A DNA stretch of 50,305 nt, from the NCBI GenBank assembly GCA_013697625.1, contig JACCWN010000102.1, positions 1 to 50,305 on the forward strand, written 5' to 3'. A program made the position numbers and the translations under genes. Numbering within the stretch: the first letter of the stretch is position 1; every line of letters starts with the position of its first letter. Below are positions 28,439 to 38,246 of this stretch, piece after piece. Below the pieces are notes generated by a model, which searched no databases, had not been told where the DNA came from, and saw only the letters and a program-made list of their open reading frames with translations. This DNA is from Legionella sp. (GTDB lineage: Bacteria; Pseudomonadota; Gammaproteobacteria; Legionellales; Legionellaceae).

Positions 28439-29206
28439 ATGTTATGGATTAATGCAGCACACCTATGGATTGCTTTTGCAGCCACCTGTTTTTTAATGGG
28501 GTTTCATTTTTTAAGTCGCGAGTTTTCTACTCATTTACCTGATAAGGGAAAAACCTTTTCTTCTTTTTCTGGAGGAGTGGCCGTGGCTTATGTTTTTTTG
28601 CACATGTTACCTAATTTGGTTGAATATAACAAACCTATGGGTGAATATTTAATAAAAAATCAATGGCTTACACCATTTACTGAGTTATTTATTTATATCA
28701 TAGCCCTTGCCGGGTTTATTGTTTATTATGGTTTGGATCTATTGGCTGAGCGGCAAAACAGCTATAAGCATGATGACAATGGGGTCTATATTTTACATCT
28801 TGCCATGTTCTGTCTTTATAACTTTCTAATAACCTACACCATGTCTATAAGGGCTTATTATAGTGCTACCGCCACAGTTTTATTCACCATAGCTATGGCT
28901 TTGCATTTTGTATTGACTGATCGTAAATTTTCTCGTCAGTATAATAAACAGTTTAATCAATTTGGCCGATATACACTTATTATTGCCTTGTTTATAGGGT
29001 GGTTATGTTCCGTCATTTTCGATCCAGTGAATGTACTTGTTTCAGCATTCATGGTTGCTTTTTTATCTGGATCAGTATTATTAAATGTCTTTAGAGAGGA
29101 ACTACCAGCAACTCAAGTCATGCATTATCTGTGGTTTGTTTTTGGGACAGGACTGATTGCGATGATATTATTGTTACAGGCTTGGATACTGGTTAAAACA
29201 AGGTAA
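28439..29206 (+). CDS. Multi-pass membrane protein, unknown
   Basis: A 255-residue integral membrane protein with seven or eight hydrophobic segments. The stretch FSGGVAVAYVFLHMLPNL faintly recalls the fourth helix of ZIP metal transporters, where an H..P pattern binds metal, but the second ZIP metal motif is missing, so I do not assign a function. It is a single gene between divergent pilVWX and hisC. Confidence 0.6.
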   Translation: MLWINAAHLWIAFAATCFLMGFHFLSREFSTHLPDKGKTFSSFSGGVAVAYVFLHMLPNLVEYNKPMGEYLIKNQWLTPFTELFIYIIALAGFIVYYGLDLLAERQNSYKHDDNGVYILHLAMFCLYNFLITYTMSIRAYYSATATVLFTIAMALHFVLTDRKFSRQYNKQFNQFGRYTLIIALFIGWLCSVIFDPVNVLVSAFMVAFLSGSVLLNVFREELPATQVMHYLWFVFGTGLIAMILLLQAWILVKTR

Positions 29207-29274
29207 TACTCTTGAGCTGAGTCCTTCTGGTCACTGAAGTACTATAATAATGGTTTAATACAAAGGATTGTTTT

Positions 29275-30393
29275 ATGCCCATAGACTTTCAAAAAATGCC
29301 TCATGCAGGAATTCGCTCATTGATTCCCTATAAACCTGGTAAATCCATAGAAGAATTGGCTAAGGAACAGGGAATTACAAACATCATTAAATTGGCTAGT
29401 AATGAAAATCCTTTGGGTTGTAGCCCAATGGCTTTAGCGGCTTTAAAACAAATGGCAAGCCAGCTGATTGCAACCTATCCCTCCCCGCTCAACCATACTT
29501 TGATGCCAAAACTTGCAAGCAAGCTTGGCATTTCTACAGACAAACTTTTTTTAAGTAATGGTTCAGACTTCATCTGTGGACTTTTGTTAAATTGTTTTGC
29601 ACTCCACAGCAATAAACACATGTTAACACACGAGTATGCATTCAGTACTTATGCCATTCAAGCGAAGTCTTTAAATATACCAACCCATACGGTTGCCATT
29701 CATCCCAATTGGGAAGTGGATGTTGAGGGTTTGATTCAGGCTTGTAATTCACAGACGGCTTTGCTTTTTTTAGCAAATCCTAACAATCCCACTGGTTTAT
29801 TGATAAGCCAAGCAAAAATCAAATATTTATTAGAAAATATACCGGTTAGTACCTTACTCGTACTAGATGAGGCCTACTATGAATATGCTGCATCCTTATT
29901 AGCATGCAACAGCATTGATTGGTTATCCGAACACCCAAATTTAATTATTACAAGAACCTTCTCAAAATTATATGGCATGGCGGGTTTACGTCTTGGGTAT
30001 GCCATAGCCAATCCTGAGATAATTGCTTTATTATTAAAATTACAACTACCATTCTTGGTGAATCAAGCTGCTCTAACTGCTGCAGAAGCGGCACTTGATG
30101 ATGAAAACTTTGTTAAATCAACCCTTAAAAACAATGAATTGGGAAGAATACAATTATGTGAAGCCTTAGACAAGTTGCATCTGGATTATATCCCTTCTGT
30201 TTGTAATTTTATAAGCTTTAATTGCAATGAAGACGGTAAGGCACTTTATAATTTTTTATTAACACAAGGTATCATTGTAAGACCTCTACACCCATACCGA
30301 ATGGCAGAATATATACGAGTTACCATAGGAACTCCTGAGCAGAACAAACGTTTTATTAAATCCTTATTTCAATATTATAATTATATTTCTTGA
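29275..30393 (+). CDS. hisC: Histidinol-phosphate aminotransferase
   Basis: A 372-residue fold-type I PLP aminotransferase. IKLASNENPLGCSPMA at the N-terminus, LANPNNPTG, LDEAYYEY, and the PLP lysine K231 in TRTFSKLYGMAGLRLGY mark it as HisC. HisC acts in histidine synthesis and sometimes in phenylalanine or tyrosine formation. No other his genes are adjacent, and isolated hisC copies often serve aromatic transamination, so the main role is open. Confidence 0.9.
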   Translation: MPIDFQKMPHAGIRSLIPYKPGKSIEELAKEQGITNIIKLASNENPLGCSPMALAALKQMASQLIATYPSPLNHTLMPKLASKLGISTDKLFLSNGSDFICGLLLNCFALHSNKHMLTHEYAFSTYAIQAKSLNIPTHTVAIHPNWEVDVEGLIQACNSQTALLFLANPNNPTGLLISQAKIKYLLENIPVSTLLVLDEAYYEYAASLLACNSIDWLSEHPNLIITRTFSKLYGMAGLRLGYAIANPEIIALLLKLQLPFLVNQAALTAAEAALDDENFVKSTLKNNELGRIQLCEALDKLHLDYIPSVCNFISFNCNEDGKALYNFLLTQGIIVRPLHPYRMAEYIRVTIGTPEQNKRFIKSLFQYYNYIS

Positions 30394-30476
30394 CTATTTT
30401 ATAAATGATAAAGTAAGTTGTTTTAATAAACTTAGTGTGTTATAAATGCCTTTTTTGCATAGAATGAATCAAAATC

Positions 30477-33400
30477 GTGCCTTATTCGAATCCCCTAACC
30501 CAACAAGTATCTCAATTAATTTATAACTTTATTGTGGCTCCACTTGTAATAGAAGTTTACAGCAAAGAAGAAAAGGAAATAATGGGTGAAATTGTTTCTT
30601 TATTAAACACGCTTGAGGATAAGAACAGTGTATTATCCCATGTTGGATCCACTGGAGAGACACTTTTTTTTGATATTATTTCATGGTCTGATGAAAAAAG
30701 ACCATCAGGAGATCCTGATAATACAAAATTAGACCGCATCATAAAATTATTCTATATGAATCTTTCTGATGAAGAATGGCTTTATTTTATTACCAGTACA
30801 ACGGAAGCAAATTTTCTATATTTGCTTGGAATGGGTGCTCCTTCTTTAATTACAGAAATACTTATTCAAACCACAGCTTGTATTTCAAAACAACCCGCTT
30901 TTGAAAAAGAACTCACCGTGATAGCCAATCAGTTACTTTTTGGCGAATTCAAGCTAACAAGTCAAGTCGTTTTAAAAAAGCAAGTGAGTAGAATTCATGC
31001 CGCCGTAGCCCTTGATTCTATTTTTAAAAGCTCTGATACAAACCTGATAACAAGAATCTTTGAAACACAGAAAATTTATCCCCAATTTATTCTCCAATTT
31101 TTATCAGACATTGAAGTTTTAAAACAGTTAGCCTGTCATTTAAATAATGTAGACCGCAAGTATGCAGATACCTTTTTTAAAACCACCTTTAACGAATTGG
31201 CATTTGATAAGAAAAATTTATTGACACAAAGCATTGTGAATAAAAGACCAGAACTGTTCCGTTTTTTATTAGAAGAATGTCATGTGAATCCATGCCTTAC
31301 CGGCGACTTCACCTCAGACGATGATTGTATATCTTTTCTACTTTTAAAATGCTGCGAACAATCTGGATACTATGTTTTCTTTGATGTGGTTTTTCACTGG
31401 TTAGATGGTTTTATTCAAAACTACAATAAAGATAAAAATCCTGATCGTTTGTTACGTCACCCCTACCAAAGAGATGCAAATTTTTGTCCCTTAGTTTTTA
31501 TTTTAACACACCAAGGGGAGCATTTTTTAAAATTTTTAATGAAACACATAGAAATTGACTGGTTAAAACTACTGACAACTCGACATTCTAAACCCTTTCC
31601 ATTATGGATACCTTATATCAATCCTTATTACTCTTTTGATAAAAGTGATATCACTGATTATGTTGACGCTACAAGACATACTAAAAAATGGGTTGATAGT
31701 ACCAAACTGATTCAAGCTTTGGTGCAATCAATTTTAATTTTAGATATTTCCTCGACCTCTGACATTACAGAGAAAAGGGTTTTATATATTTTGTCAAAAC
31801 AGATTCTAAACAATGTATTAAACCACACTGAGTTATTTCAACTTTTCATAAAACACCAAAGAAATCCCATAGACCCTACAGATAACTCTTTACAGCAATT
31901 ACACCATTTTTCAGAAGACGAAAATATAAAATCAAATTTAAAATTTATTTTGAAAGAATTGTCCAATACCAAGATAATCCCTTTAATAACCATGTACAGT
32001 TTCCTATCGGTATTGAACAAACAAAGTAATGAGCAAGCTGTGCAAATGCTGCTTGGGTTTGAGCAGTTCGAGATGTTTTTATCAAGTATACTGGGTTTCT
32101 TAGAACGCATTTTAAAAGCTTTTCCAGCGACTTCCTACCTCAACCAAATCATTGTCCATTATGGCTATGACAAACTTGATTTACCCTTATGGACTGAACT
32201 TAAAAGAATGACAAAAAGTTCTGAAAAGTCCTCTTTATCCTATAAAGAAAAATTAGCTGAAAAACTTACTAATCGCAAAGACAAAGAAAAAAAAGATTTA
32301 CATTCAGTCAGTTGCCCCTCGGTTGAATCAAAGACTGATTCTCCTGAACATTCTTTAGAAATGAGAATAAATTGGTTACAATTTACTTTAGATGGATCAT
32401 CCACAAAACCTATTAAGAATGAAAATATTGATGTTGATTTAAAGGCAGCTGCAAAAGATTTGACCAAATATCATGGTGAAAAACTTCAACAATTTACTAA
32501 GGATCTAAAACAATTAAAGGAAATTAGAAAAAAATACATTGAAATAGATGGCAACTTAGAGTTAAAACCTGTACCTCAAGCATTAATTAAAAGGAAAAAG
32601 CTAAAGAATAAAAATATTAATCCAAAAGACACACCCAAAGGCGACCCCCAGTCTGCACCACACCCTATATTAATTGATTCAAAAATACCAGAGTGTACTA
32701 TTTTATATACAACAGTGACATCACCTCCGCCTGAACCTGAAGTCCAGCAGAGTGCTCATGAAAAGGTAAAAGATGCTTTGATAGCTAGCAAAAAATGTTC
32801 TTCAGTCCAAGCTGTAATGAAGAACAAGTCTGCGGGGCGCAAGAAAAAAATTAAAACCCTCCTGTCTACCCCCCACAAAATAAACATCACTGAGCCTGAA
32901 ATTGATACAAAGAAAATTACAGCAATACAATTGTCTGAAACCCAATTAAATAATTCTGATGTAACAGTGTACACACAGGAACAATATGAAGTCATTACAC
33001 AAATAGAACCTAACATCATAATTCCTAGCTCAGAGCCCTTAAAGACTACCTTATTGACTATATGGAGCCCTTGCCCACAGGTAAATCCTCTTTTGGCATC
33101 TATGGATAAAGTTTTAAAAACTCCACCGCTACTAACACTGAGTCAAGAAGATGCTTTAAGAGTCTATACATCCATATATTTTAAGCAAATGGTTCTAGAT
33201 TTGGGCCTATTTATAAATAGCTTAAGTTTCCAACAAGCCTATACCATAATTGAACCTTTCGAATTTGATGCTATTCAAAGCACAAAACTCCATATATATC
33301 AGTTAATTTCATTCATACAAAGTGAATTCGCCCCACTTTTAAATCAATCAGAACAGGTGGATCTGTTTCCAAATCTTGAAGACCAAGAAATACATTCTGA

Positions 33401-34997
33401 AGAACAGCAACAAGACCCCTGGATGCTAAAAACGAATACTCAAACTAATAAAGTAAATATTTTATTAACCATATTTAAAGCTCAAGATGATAAGGATTTA
33501 ATTGTGGTTGATAAATTGACACATTTGAATCAACAGCTTGAAACAACCAAAACAAACTCTTTTTCAAAAAGCAGTACTGTATACCACCTTTGGAATCAGT
33601 TTATCAGTTCACACATTCACGCATTTTCTCGCCTGCAAACTTATTTTGAAGCCTTGGAAAGTACAAATATCATCACAAAACAGCTGCCACACCTCCTAAA
33701 CACCTTACATCATAGCTTTTTACCAACCCGATATAAAACAAGTGAAGAACAAGAAATTCATACTTTATTTTTAAAATTTCCACAGTTCTTAAATACAATG
33801 TTGTCATATGCTCACTTAGGGGCTTGTATTGAGACCGATGAGGTTGGCTCACAAGTTTTCGGCTATTTCGAGAATATAGTAAGAAGCGATACTGATTTTT
33901 ATACCCAGGTACATTTAAATAATCCAGAAGATTTTGAGCATTTGATTGGCTATGTTGCTAATTGTATCACTGAAAATTGCAGTACCAATGACCTGGCAAA
34001 ACTTGCCTACCAATCTGAATCCAGCATACTCTGGGTGTTAACTTTAAATGGTCATAAAATAGATTGGATTATTGATACCAAACCTTTCATAGAGTCTATA
34101 GATGCTCGAAGAATGCCTGTTGCCATGTTGTCCTATAATCCTTTTACAGGAACTGTATTTAATCCTGCCAATACATTCGAAATAAAAAAATTAATCAAGC
34201 TCAGTCATTATAAAGATGGACTTTTGTATGACATCCCTTCACAAGCATTGGATGATTGGGTTAGTGATACAACAAAAATGCCTTTTATATTACGGATGTT
34301 AGCCAAAATTTATAAAATCTACCCTTTACGTACCTTTGATAATCTACAGCTATCATCATTATTGAGAAATACTGCCCTCAATTTTGATTATGGACAACAA
34401 GATATGTCGCAAGGAAATATATTAACCACCCTTTTGGGACAAAAGTCATTATTACTGGCAGGGTTGCATCATCGCCTATTTGTTGACAACTTGGTATTTA
34501 TATTTGGTCTGTCTATTGAGAAAGATCTTGATTTTTTAAGCCATATCCAACATGTTTTTCAAGTAAAAGAAAGTGAACAACCAGGCTGGTCACGCCCCTG
34601 TTTTCTGCAGTTTACCTCCGTTGATTACATTGCAATGATGGGTCATCGTTTGTTACATAATTTGTTAGAAGATGTTGATAATACATCCAGCCTATTGGAA
34701 AAACAAAATTGTGTTAGAGCATTGGTAAGCAAATGTTTAAGGCAGCCTTGGGCTGATCAAGCCTATCGTCTGGTTTTACAAATTGAATTATATTTGCATG
34801 ATCAAATTAATAACATCCCGCAGGTTTTTCATATTTTTGATTTGAAATCATTTTATAAGCCAAAAGTAGCCTTAAGCCATATTCCCTGCGAAAGACCTTA
34901 TACACAAGGCAATGTTTACTGCCTATTTCGACAAACTACTCAAAGCATCGCTGCAGACCCTGCTTTTAATTCTTATTTTAATGCAACATATTTTTAA
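30477..34997 (+). CDS. Very large protein of unknown function, possible effector
   Basis: A 1506-residue protein that I do not recognise. There is no signal peptide or membrane segment. Residues 1-560 are helical and contain a faint ankyrin-like phrase (VNKRPELFRFLLEECHVNP, near 253-271). Residues about 580-800 are Lys/Glu-rich and low-complexity with a proline patch (TSPPPEPE), a likely flexible linker. Residues 880-1506 form another helical region. The GTG at 30477 lacks a ribosome site, whereas ATG at 30582 has AAAAGGAAATA in front and may be the true start. Size, AT-rich sequence and lack of pathway context fit a host-directed protein, but this is inference. Confidence 0.75.
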   Translation: MPYSNPLTQQVSQLIYNFIVAPLVIEVYSKEEKEIMGEIVSLLNTLEDKNSVLSHVGSTGETLFFDIISWSDEKRPSGDPDNTKLDRIIKLFYMNLSDEEWLYFITSTTEANFLYLLGMGAPSLITEILIQTTACISKQPAFEKELTVIANQLLFGEFKLTSQVVLKKQVSRIHAAVALDSIFKSSDTNLITRIFETQKIYPQFILQFLSDIEVLKQLACHLNNVDRKYADTFFKTTFNELAFDKKNLLTQSIVNKRPELFRFLLEECHVNPCLTGDFTSDDDCISFLLLKCCEQSGYYVFFDVVFHWLDGFIQNYNKDKNPDRLLRHPYQRDANFCPLVFILTHQGEHFLKFLMKHIEIDWLKLLTTRHSKPFPLWIPYINPYYSFDKSDITDYVDATRHTKKWVDSTKLIQALVQSILILDISSTSDITEKRVLYILSKQILNNVLNHTELFQLFIKHQRNPIDPTDNSLQQLHHFSEDENIKSNLKFILKELSNTKIIPLITMYSFLSVLNKQSNEQAVQMLLGFEQFEMFLSSILGFLERILKAFPATSYLNQIIVHYGYDKLDLPLWTELKRMTKSSEKSSLSYKEKLAEKLTNRKDKEKKDLHSVSCPSVESKTDSPEHSLEMRINWLQFTLDGSSTKPIKNENIDVDLKAAAKDLTKYHGEKLQQFTKDLKQLKEIRKKYIEIDGNLELKPVPQALIKRKKLKNKNINPKDTPKGDPQSAPHPILIDSKIPECTILYTTVTSPPPEPEVQQSAHEKVKDALIASKKCSSVQAVMKNKSAGRKKKIKTLLSTPHKINITEPEIDTKKITAIQLSETQLNNSDVTVYTQEQYEVITQIEPNIIIPSSEPLKTTLLTIWSPCPQVNPLLASMDKVLKTPPLLTLSQEDALRVYTSIYFKQMVLDLGLFINSLSFQQAYTIIEPFEFDAIQSTKLHIYQLISFIQSEFAPLLNQSEQVDLFPNLEDQEIHSEEQQQDPWMLKTNTQTNKVNILLTIFKAQDDKDLIVVDKLTHLNQQLETTKTNSFSKSSTVYHLWNQFISSHIHAFSRLQTYFEALESTNIITKQLPHLLNTLHHSFLPTRYKTSEEQEIHTLFLKFPQFLNTMLSYAHLGACIETDEVGSQVFGYFENIVRSDTDFYTQVHLNNPEDFEHLIGYVANCITENCSTNDLAKLAYQSESSILWVLTLNGHKIDWIIDTKPFIESIDARRMPVAMLSYNPFTGTVFNPANTFEIKKLIKLSHYKDGLLYDIPSQALDDWVSDTTKMPFILRMLAKIYKIYPLRTFDNLQLSSLLRNTALNFDYGQQDMSQGNILTTLLGQKSLLLAGLHHRLFVDNLVFIFGLSIEKDLDFLSHIQHVFQVKESEQPGWSRPCFLQFTSVDYIAMMGHRLLHNLLEDVDNTSSLLEKQNCVRALVSKCLRQPWADQAYRLVLQIELYLHDQINNIPQVFHIFDLKSFYKPKVALSHIPCERPYTQGNVYCLFRQTTQSIAADPAFNSYFNATYF

Positions 34998-35077
34998 AAA
35001 TTTAAGATCTCAAGGCTGCAGGATTGGTGCCTGTAACGTACAACATTACACATCATACTAACTTTGAAACTCCTTAG

Positions 35078-35169
35078 GTACGTCATCTGAACGCGTCTTT
35101 TTGCGTGAAGGACCTCCAGACTGTGACTTAATCCTACACTCGGAGATCAATGCTTTCGGGATGACGTAC
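35078..35169. repeat. 92-bp palindromic repeat
   Basis: GTACGTCATC at 35078-35087 and its perfect complement GATGACGTAC at 35160-35169 bound a unit rich in short stems (ACGCGTCTTTTTGCGT inside). Related words (GACGTACC, AACGTACA) recur at about 35212 and 35035. It differs from the element at 2306-2474. The remaining 34998-35432 gap is otherwise without a gene and holds the promoter region of the outer-membrane protein. Confidence 0.6.
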
Positions 35170-35432
35170 AAAAACGCCCGGTCCTAAATGCTTCATAATT
35201 TGACGTACCAGGGAGTGACCTAACTTTTTGCTGATTTAGCTTGAAAACAATTTCAATTTTTAGTTCTTTTACTTCTTGACTCTGCCTATTTTGTATTTTA
35301 GGATGGCGGAATGTCATTTATTGAACATTTGACATCAATTCATTAAAAGGAGTTTTTGAAAGACATACATGCTTTTTCCTATTGTATGTCAGGCTAAAGG
35401 ATACTGTTTTCTCCTTTTTTGAGGGCTCAAAA

Positions 35433-35954
35433 ATGAAAAAAATAATAATTGCTACTGTAGCACTTCCCTTAATTCTAGCAACCTCCATCTCTCAAGCCTC
35501 TATTTGTCAAACCTCCGATAAACCCAGTGGACTGTATTTAAAGGGCTTTTATGACCCTTTTATTCATAACAATAGCCACACAAATTCTTTATATGGTGCG
35601 GCCTTGGGTTATAAAATGGGGTATTTGAGAGCTGAAGGTAAGTATGGGTATGGTGAACGTACCTTAGGTCATACCAATGCTTTAAGCTTGATTGGTTATT
35701 TAGATTGGGATAATTCCTCACCCATTTCACCCTATGTTGGTGTTGGTGCAGGTGAAGATTTTAATCATCATGCTTTTACGCTAAACAACAATGATGTTCA
35801 TGCGCTGGGTACAGTAGGTGCCAGAGCGTATTTAAATCAAAACATTGCTCTAGATGTAGGGTATGTGACTGCATTAAATTCCACCCATAATCTAGATGGT
35901 ACTACGGTAGGATTTCAAGGCCGTGCTACTGTAGGATTGGTTTACCAATTTTAA
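35433..35954 (+). CDS. Small outer-membrane beta-barrel protein
   Basis: A 173-residue protein from ATG at 35433, which has GAGGG eight bases upstream. The signal peptide is MKKIIIATVALPLILATSIS with cleavage near SQAS. The mature part shows alternating hydrophobic strands (GYKMGYLRAEGKYGYGE, SPYVGVGAGEDF, ALDVGYVTAL) and ends in VGLVYQF, the terminal Phe signature of barrels inserted by BAM. It belongs with the eight-strand outer-membrane porin-like domain group (OmpA/OprF barrel-like). The terminator directly follows. Confidence 0.8.
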   Translation: MKKIIIATVALPLILATSISQASICQTSDKPSGLYLKGFYDPFIHNNSHTNSLYGAALGYKMGYLRAEGKYGYGERTLGHTNALSLIGYLDWDNSSPISPYVGVGAGEDFNHHAFTLNNNDVHALGTVGARAYLNQNIALDVGYVTALNSTHNLDGTTVGFQGRATVGLVYQF

Positions 35955-35967
35955 ATTGATTTATTTT

Positions 35968-36004
35968 AAAAGTGATACAGGTTACAACCTGTATCACTTT
36001 TATG
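35968..36004. terminator. Bidirectional Rho-independent terminator
   Basis: A perfect 15-bp stem AAAAGTGATACAGGT (35968-35982) with its complement at 35987-36001 around a 4-nt loop, with A-run before and T-run after. It serves the outer-membrane protein gene and, on the other strand, possibly the gene at 36059-36361. Confidence 0.9.
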
Positions 36005-36058
36005 TTTTCTGTAAATTTTACTGATGATTGAGCTTAGAATTTCTGTGCCGGCTGGATA

Positions 36059-36361
36059 TTATTTTAATAATTTTGATATTAAAAAACCTACGCCTGCAGC
36101 AATCAATACTGAAGATAAAGGTTTTTCTTTGATTGCTTTGATAACTTCATCGGAATATTCACATACTGATTGTTCTAAATCGTTGTATCTTAATTTGCCT
36201 TGATTGTATAAATCACAAGCAGTTTCAGACACTTTTTCAGTCAATGCTTCTGCTTTATCTTTGATAGCGTCATATGCATCAGACACAATTTCTTTTTCTC
36301 TTTCATACAGGTCGGCTGCTGTGCTTTTAATATCATCTTTTCCAGAGTTATCTATGCTCAT
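36059..36361 (-). CDS. DUF883/ElaB-YqjD-like membrane-tail protein
   Basis: A 100-residue protein with a long charged helical N-terminus and one C-terminal hydrophobic segment (EKPLSSVLIAAGVGFLISKL), the layout of the DUF883 family (ElaB, YqjD, YgaM). YqjD is a C-tail-anchored inner-membrane protein linked to ribosome association in stationary phase. AAGGAAAA precedes the ATG at 36361. A shorter relative sits at 46377-46544. Confidence 0.78.
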   Translation of the reverse strand: MSIDNSGKDDIKSTAADLYEREKEIVSDAYDAIKDKAEALTEKVSETACDLYNQGKLRYNDLEQSVCEYSDEVIKAIKEKPLSSVLIAAGVGFLISKLLK

Positions 36362-36556
36362 AATTTTCCTTGAATGATTGTTGTTAGTCTGTGCTCAATA
36401 CCTTACACATTGTATATTCAATAAATTATTCAGGCAATTAGTTTTTTATTATTATATGAATTCTCAGCCCGAACGGATTGGGGGTAATCCTTAAGTTAAT
36501 GTGAGTGACTTCTACCTACTCCTTTACAAAGGCATTATTTTAATATTCGCATCTTG

Positions 36557-37966
36557 TTAAAGTTTCCATGTGGACACTGGTTGCTCTGTTGATTGATTTT
36601 GTAAATAAATCTCTAACATCGCATTGTAATCATTACCATATTTTTCAATAAAAAGTAATTGCCAATTGCTTCCATTCATTTTGGCTTTGATTCTTGATTC
36701 GATAATTCCTAAATATAAATGAATATCCGCAAAAGATATGCCTAAAGCCATAAGACCTTTACGAGCGAGTGGCAGTAGCTCAGTTAATAGAGCGGTTGCT
36801 TTGATGTTCTTATCATTCATCCAACCAAACTCACAGTCCATGCCATACCGAGCAGCATTATAAAAGTTTTTCCGAGCCTGCTTAAACAATAATACTTCCT
36901 CTATAGGCTGAACCACACAATTTGTGTAATAATATAACAAACCATAAAATAAAGCTGTGGTTGCAATCATATCAATAACAGTAGGTCCAGAAGATGGTGC
37001 TCGAAACTCAATACGTAAATGAGGTTTGTGCGCGTCATTAAAATCTATGACTGGACGATTCCACCTATAAACAACCCCATTTTGTTTTCTGACGTGATAC
37101 ATATTTTCTAAAGGTTGAGGCAAAGCTTGCGGCACAAGACATGGAAAACTTAAGTTTTCTTTGAATAATTCAAAAAAAGAGTGTTTAAGATAATTGCTTC
37201 CAAAAAGGCAACACTTAAAGTTTTTATTATTATTGAAATTTCTAAGCGTCATCACTTCATCAAATATAAATATCCGACTTTCATGACATATAGAGTGCGA
37301 AAAAAGAAAGGGACTATTACAACTCATTGCTAACACGGGTCCTGCGATTGCTTGAGCAGCATTATAAAAGCGCACTGATTCTTTTAAACCAATTTGAATG
37401 TGTATTTGAAAAGCAGAAAGCAATCCATTAATTGCTAGAGAACTGGGTTGAAGGCTCAATGTTTCATTCCCATTGATCTCAACTGATATACCTTCATCCT
37501 CATTAAAATCATGCAACCGCTTGTCAATCAGAGCATATCTTTTTTTCTTCGTTAAAAATTTTATTTGGTGGTGCTGTAAAGTCGCAGTGGGGAGTGTACC
37601 CAGCATGGCAATATGACAATTGTTTTTTTTGGTCTCATTTTGACATATGTTCCAATAGCTAAGAATGTTTTCATGCAACTGCGATAAACAATTATCTGTC
37701 AAATTAAAATGTCCAGAATTGATTTCTAAATGCGCAGCACCTACTTCAGGTATGACAAAGGGTTGATTTACTGATTTGATGAATTCTAAATTTTTAGGTA
37801 AGGGCTTAAAGTGCTTATCCAGCAAAAAAAATTCCAGTTCAGACCCTGCCTGTAACTCATCTACAGTGAAATTTTCTTCCTCAAACCATTGCTTCAAAAG
37901 ATCAGTTTCTAAGTCCAAATGGTGTCTGAAAATTTTACAAAAAGCTTTATCCTTATTTTGATCCAT
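36557..37966 (-). CDS. Carboxylate-amine ligase of the GCS2 family
   Basis: A 469-residue protein of the GCS2 (YbdK-like) ATP-dependent carboxylate-amine ligase fold. The GSELEFFLLDK opening gives the metal-binding Glu residues; AHLEINSGHFNL and LRIEFRAPSSGPTVIDM are further active-site segments. Family members include weak glutamate-cysteine ligases, so gamma-glutamyl ligation is expected, but the substrate is unknown. AGGAATATAA precedes the ATG at 37966. The window has no gshB partner. Confidence 0.75.
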   Translation of the reverse strand: MDQNKDKAFCKIFRHHLDLETDLLKQWFEEENFTVDELQAGSELEFFLLDKHFKPLPKNLEFIKSVNQPFVIPEVGAAHLEINSGHFNLTDNCLSQLHENILSYWNICQNETKKNNCHIAMLGTLPTATLQHHQIKFLTKKKRYALIDKRLHDFNEDEGISVEINGNETLSLQPSSLAINGLLSAFQIHIQIGLKESVRFYNAAQAIAGPVLAMSCNSPFLFSHSICHESRIFIFDEVMTLRNFNNNKNFKCCLFGSNYLKHSFFELFKENLSFPCLVPQALPQPLENMYHVRKQNGVVYRWNRPVIDFNDAHKPHLRIEFRAPSSGPTVIDMIATTALFYGLLYYYTNCVVQPIEEVLLFKQARKNFYNAARYGMDCEFGWMNDKNIKATALLTELLPLARKGLMALGISFADIHLYLGIIESRIKAKMNGSNWQLLFIEKYGNDYNAMLEIYLQNQSTEQPVSTWKL

Positions 37967-38185
37967 TTATATTCCTATGCAGTTATGTAAAATTATCTTG
38001 ATAGGACGTCTGATAACACCATTAAGGCTAATATAATATTGTTTGTGCTAATTCTAAACTAAGAGTAGTACATTTGAACGCATTTTTGTGGTTTACTAGT
38101 AAATATTTATAAGCTTTGGGGCAGTAGAATGAAAAAATTTTACACTGTTAAGTAAATTAGAAATCAAATAAGTTAGCAAGCAAAT

Positions 38186-38214
38186 TTGAGTTCCCGCTCT
38201 TGATTGACTATAAT
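38186..38214 (+). promoter_or_regulatory. Sigma-70 promoter of the His/Tyr-rich protein gene
   Basis: TTGAGT at 38186-38191 and TATAAT at 38209-38214 with an ideal 17-bp spacer, 32 bp before the start codon at 38247. Confidence 0.7.
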
Positions 38215-38246
38215 TGTATAATATATAAACAAAAGGAGTTGGTTTC

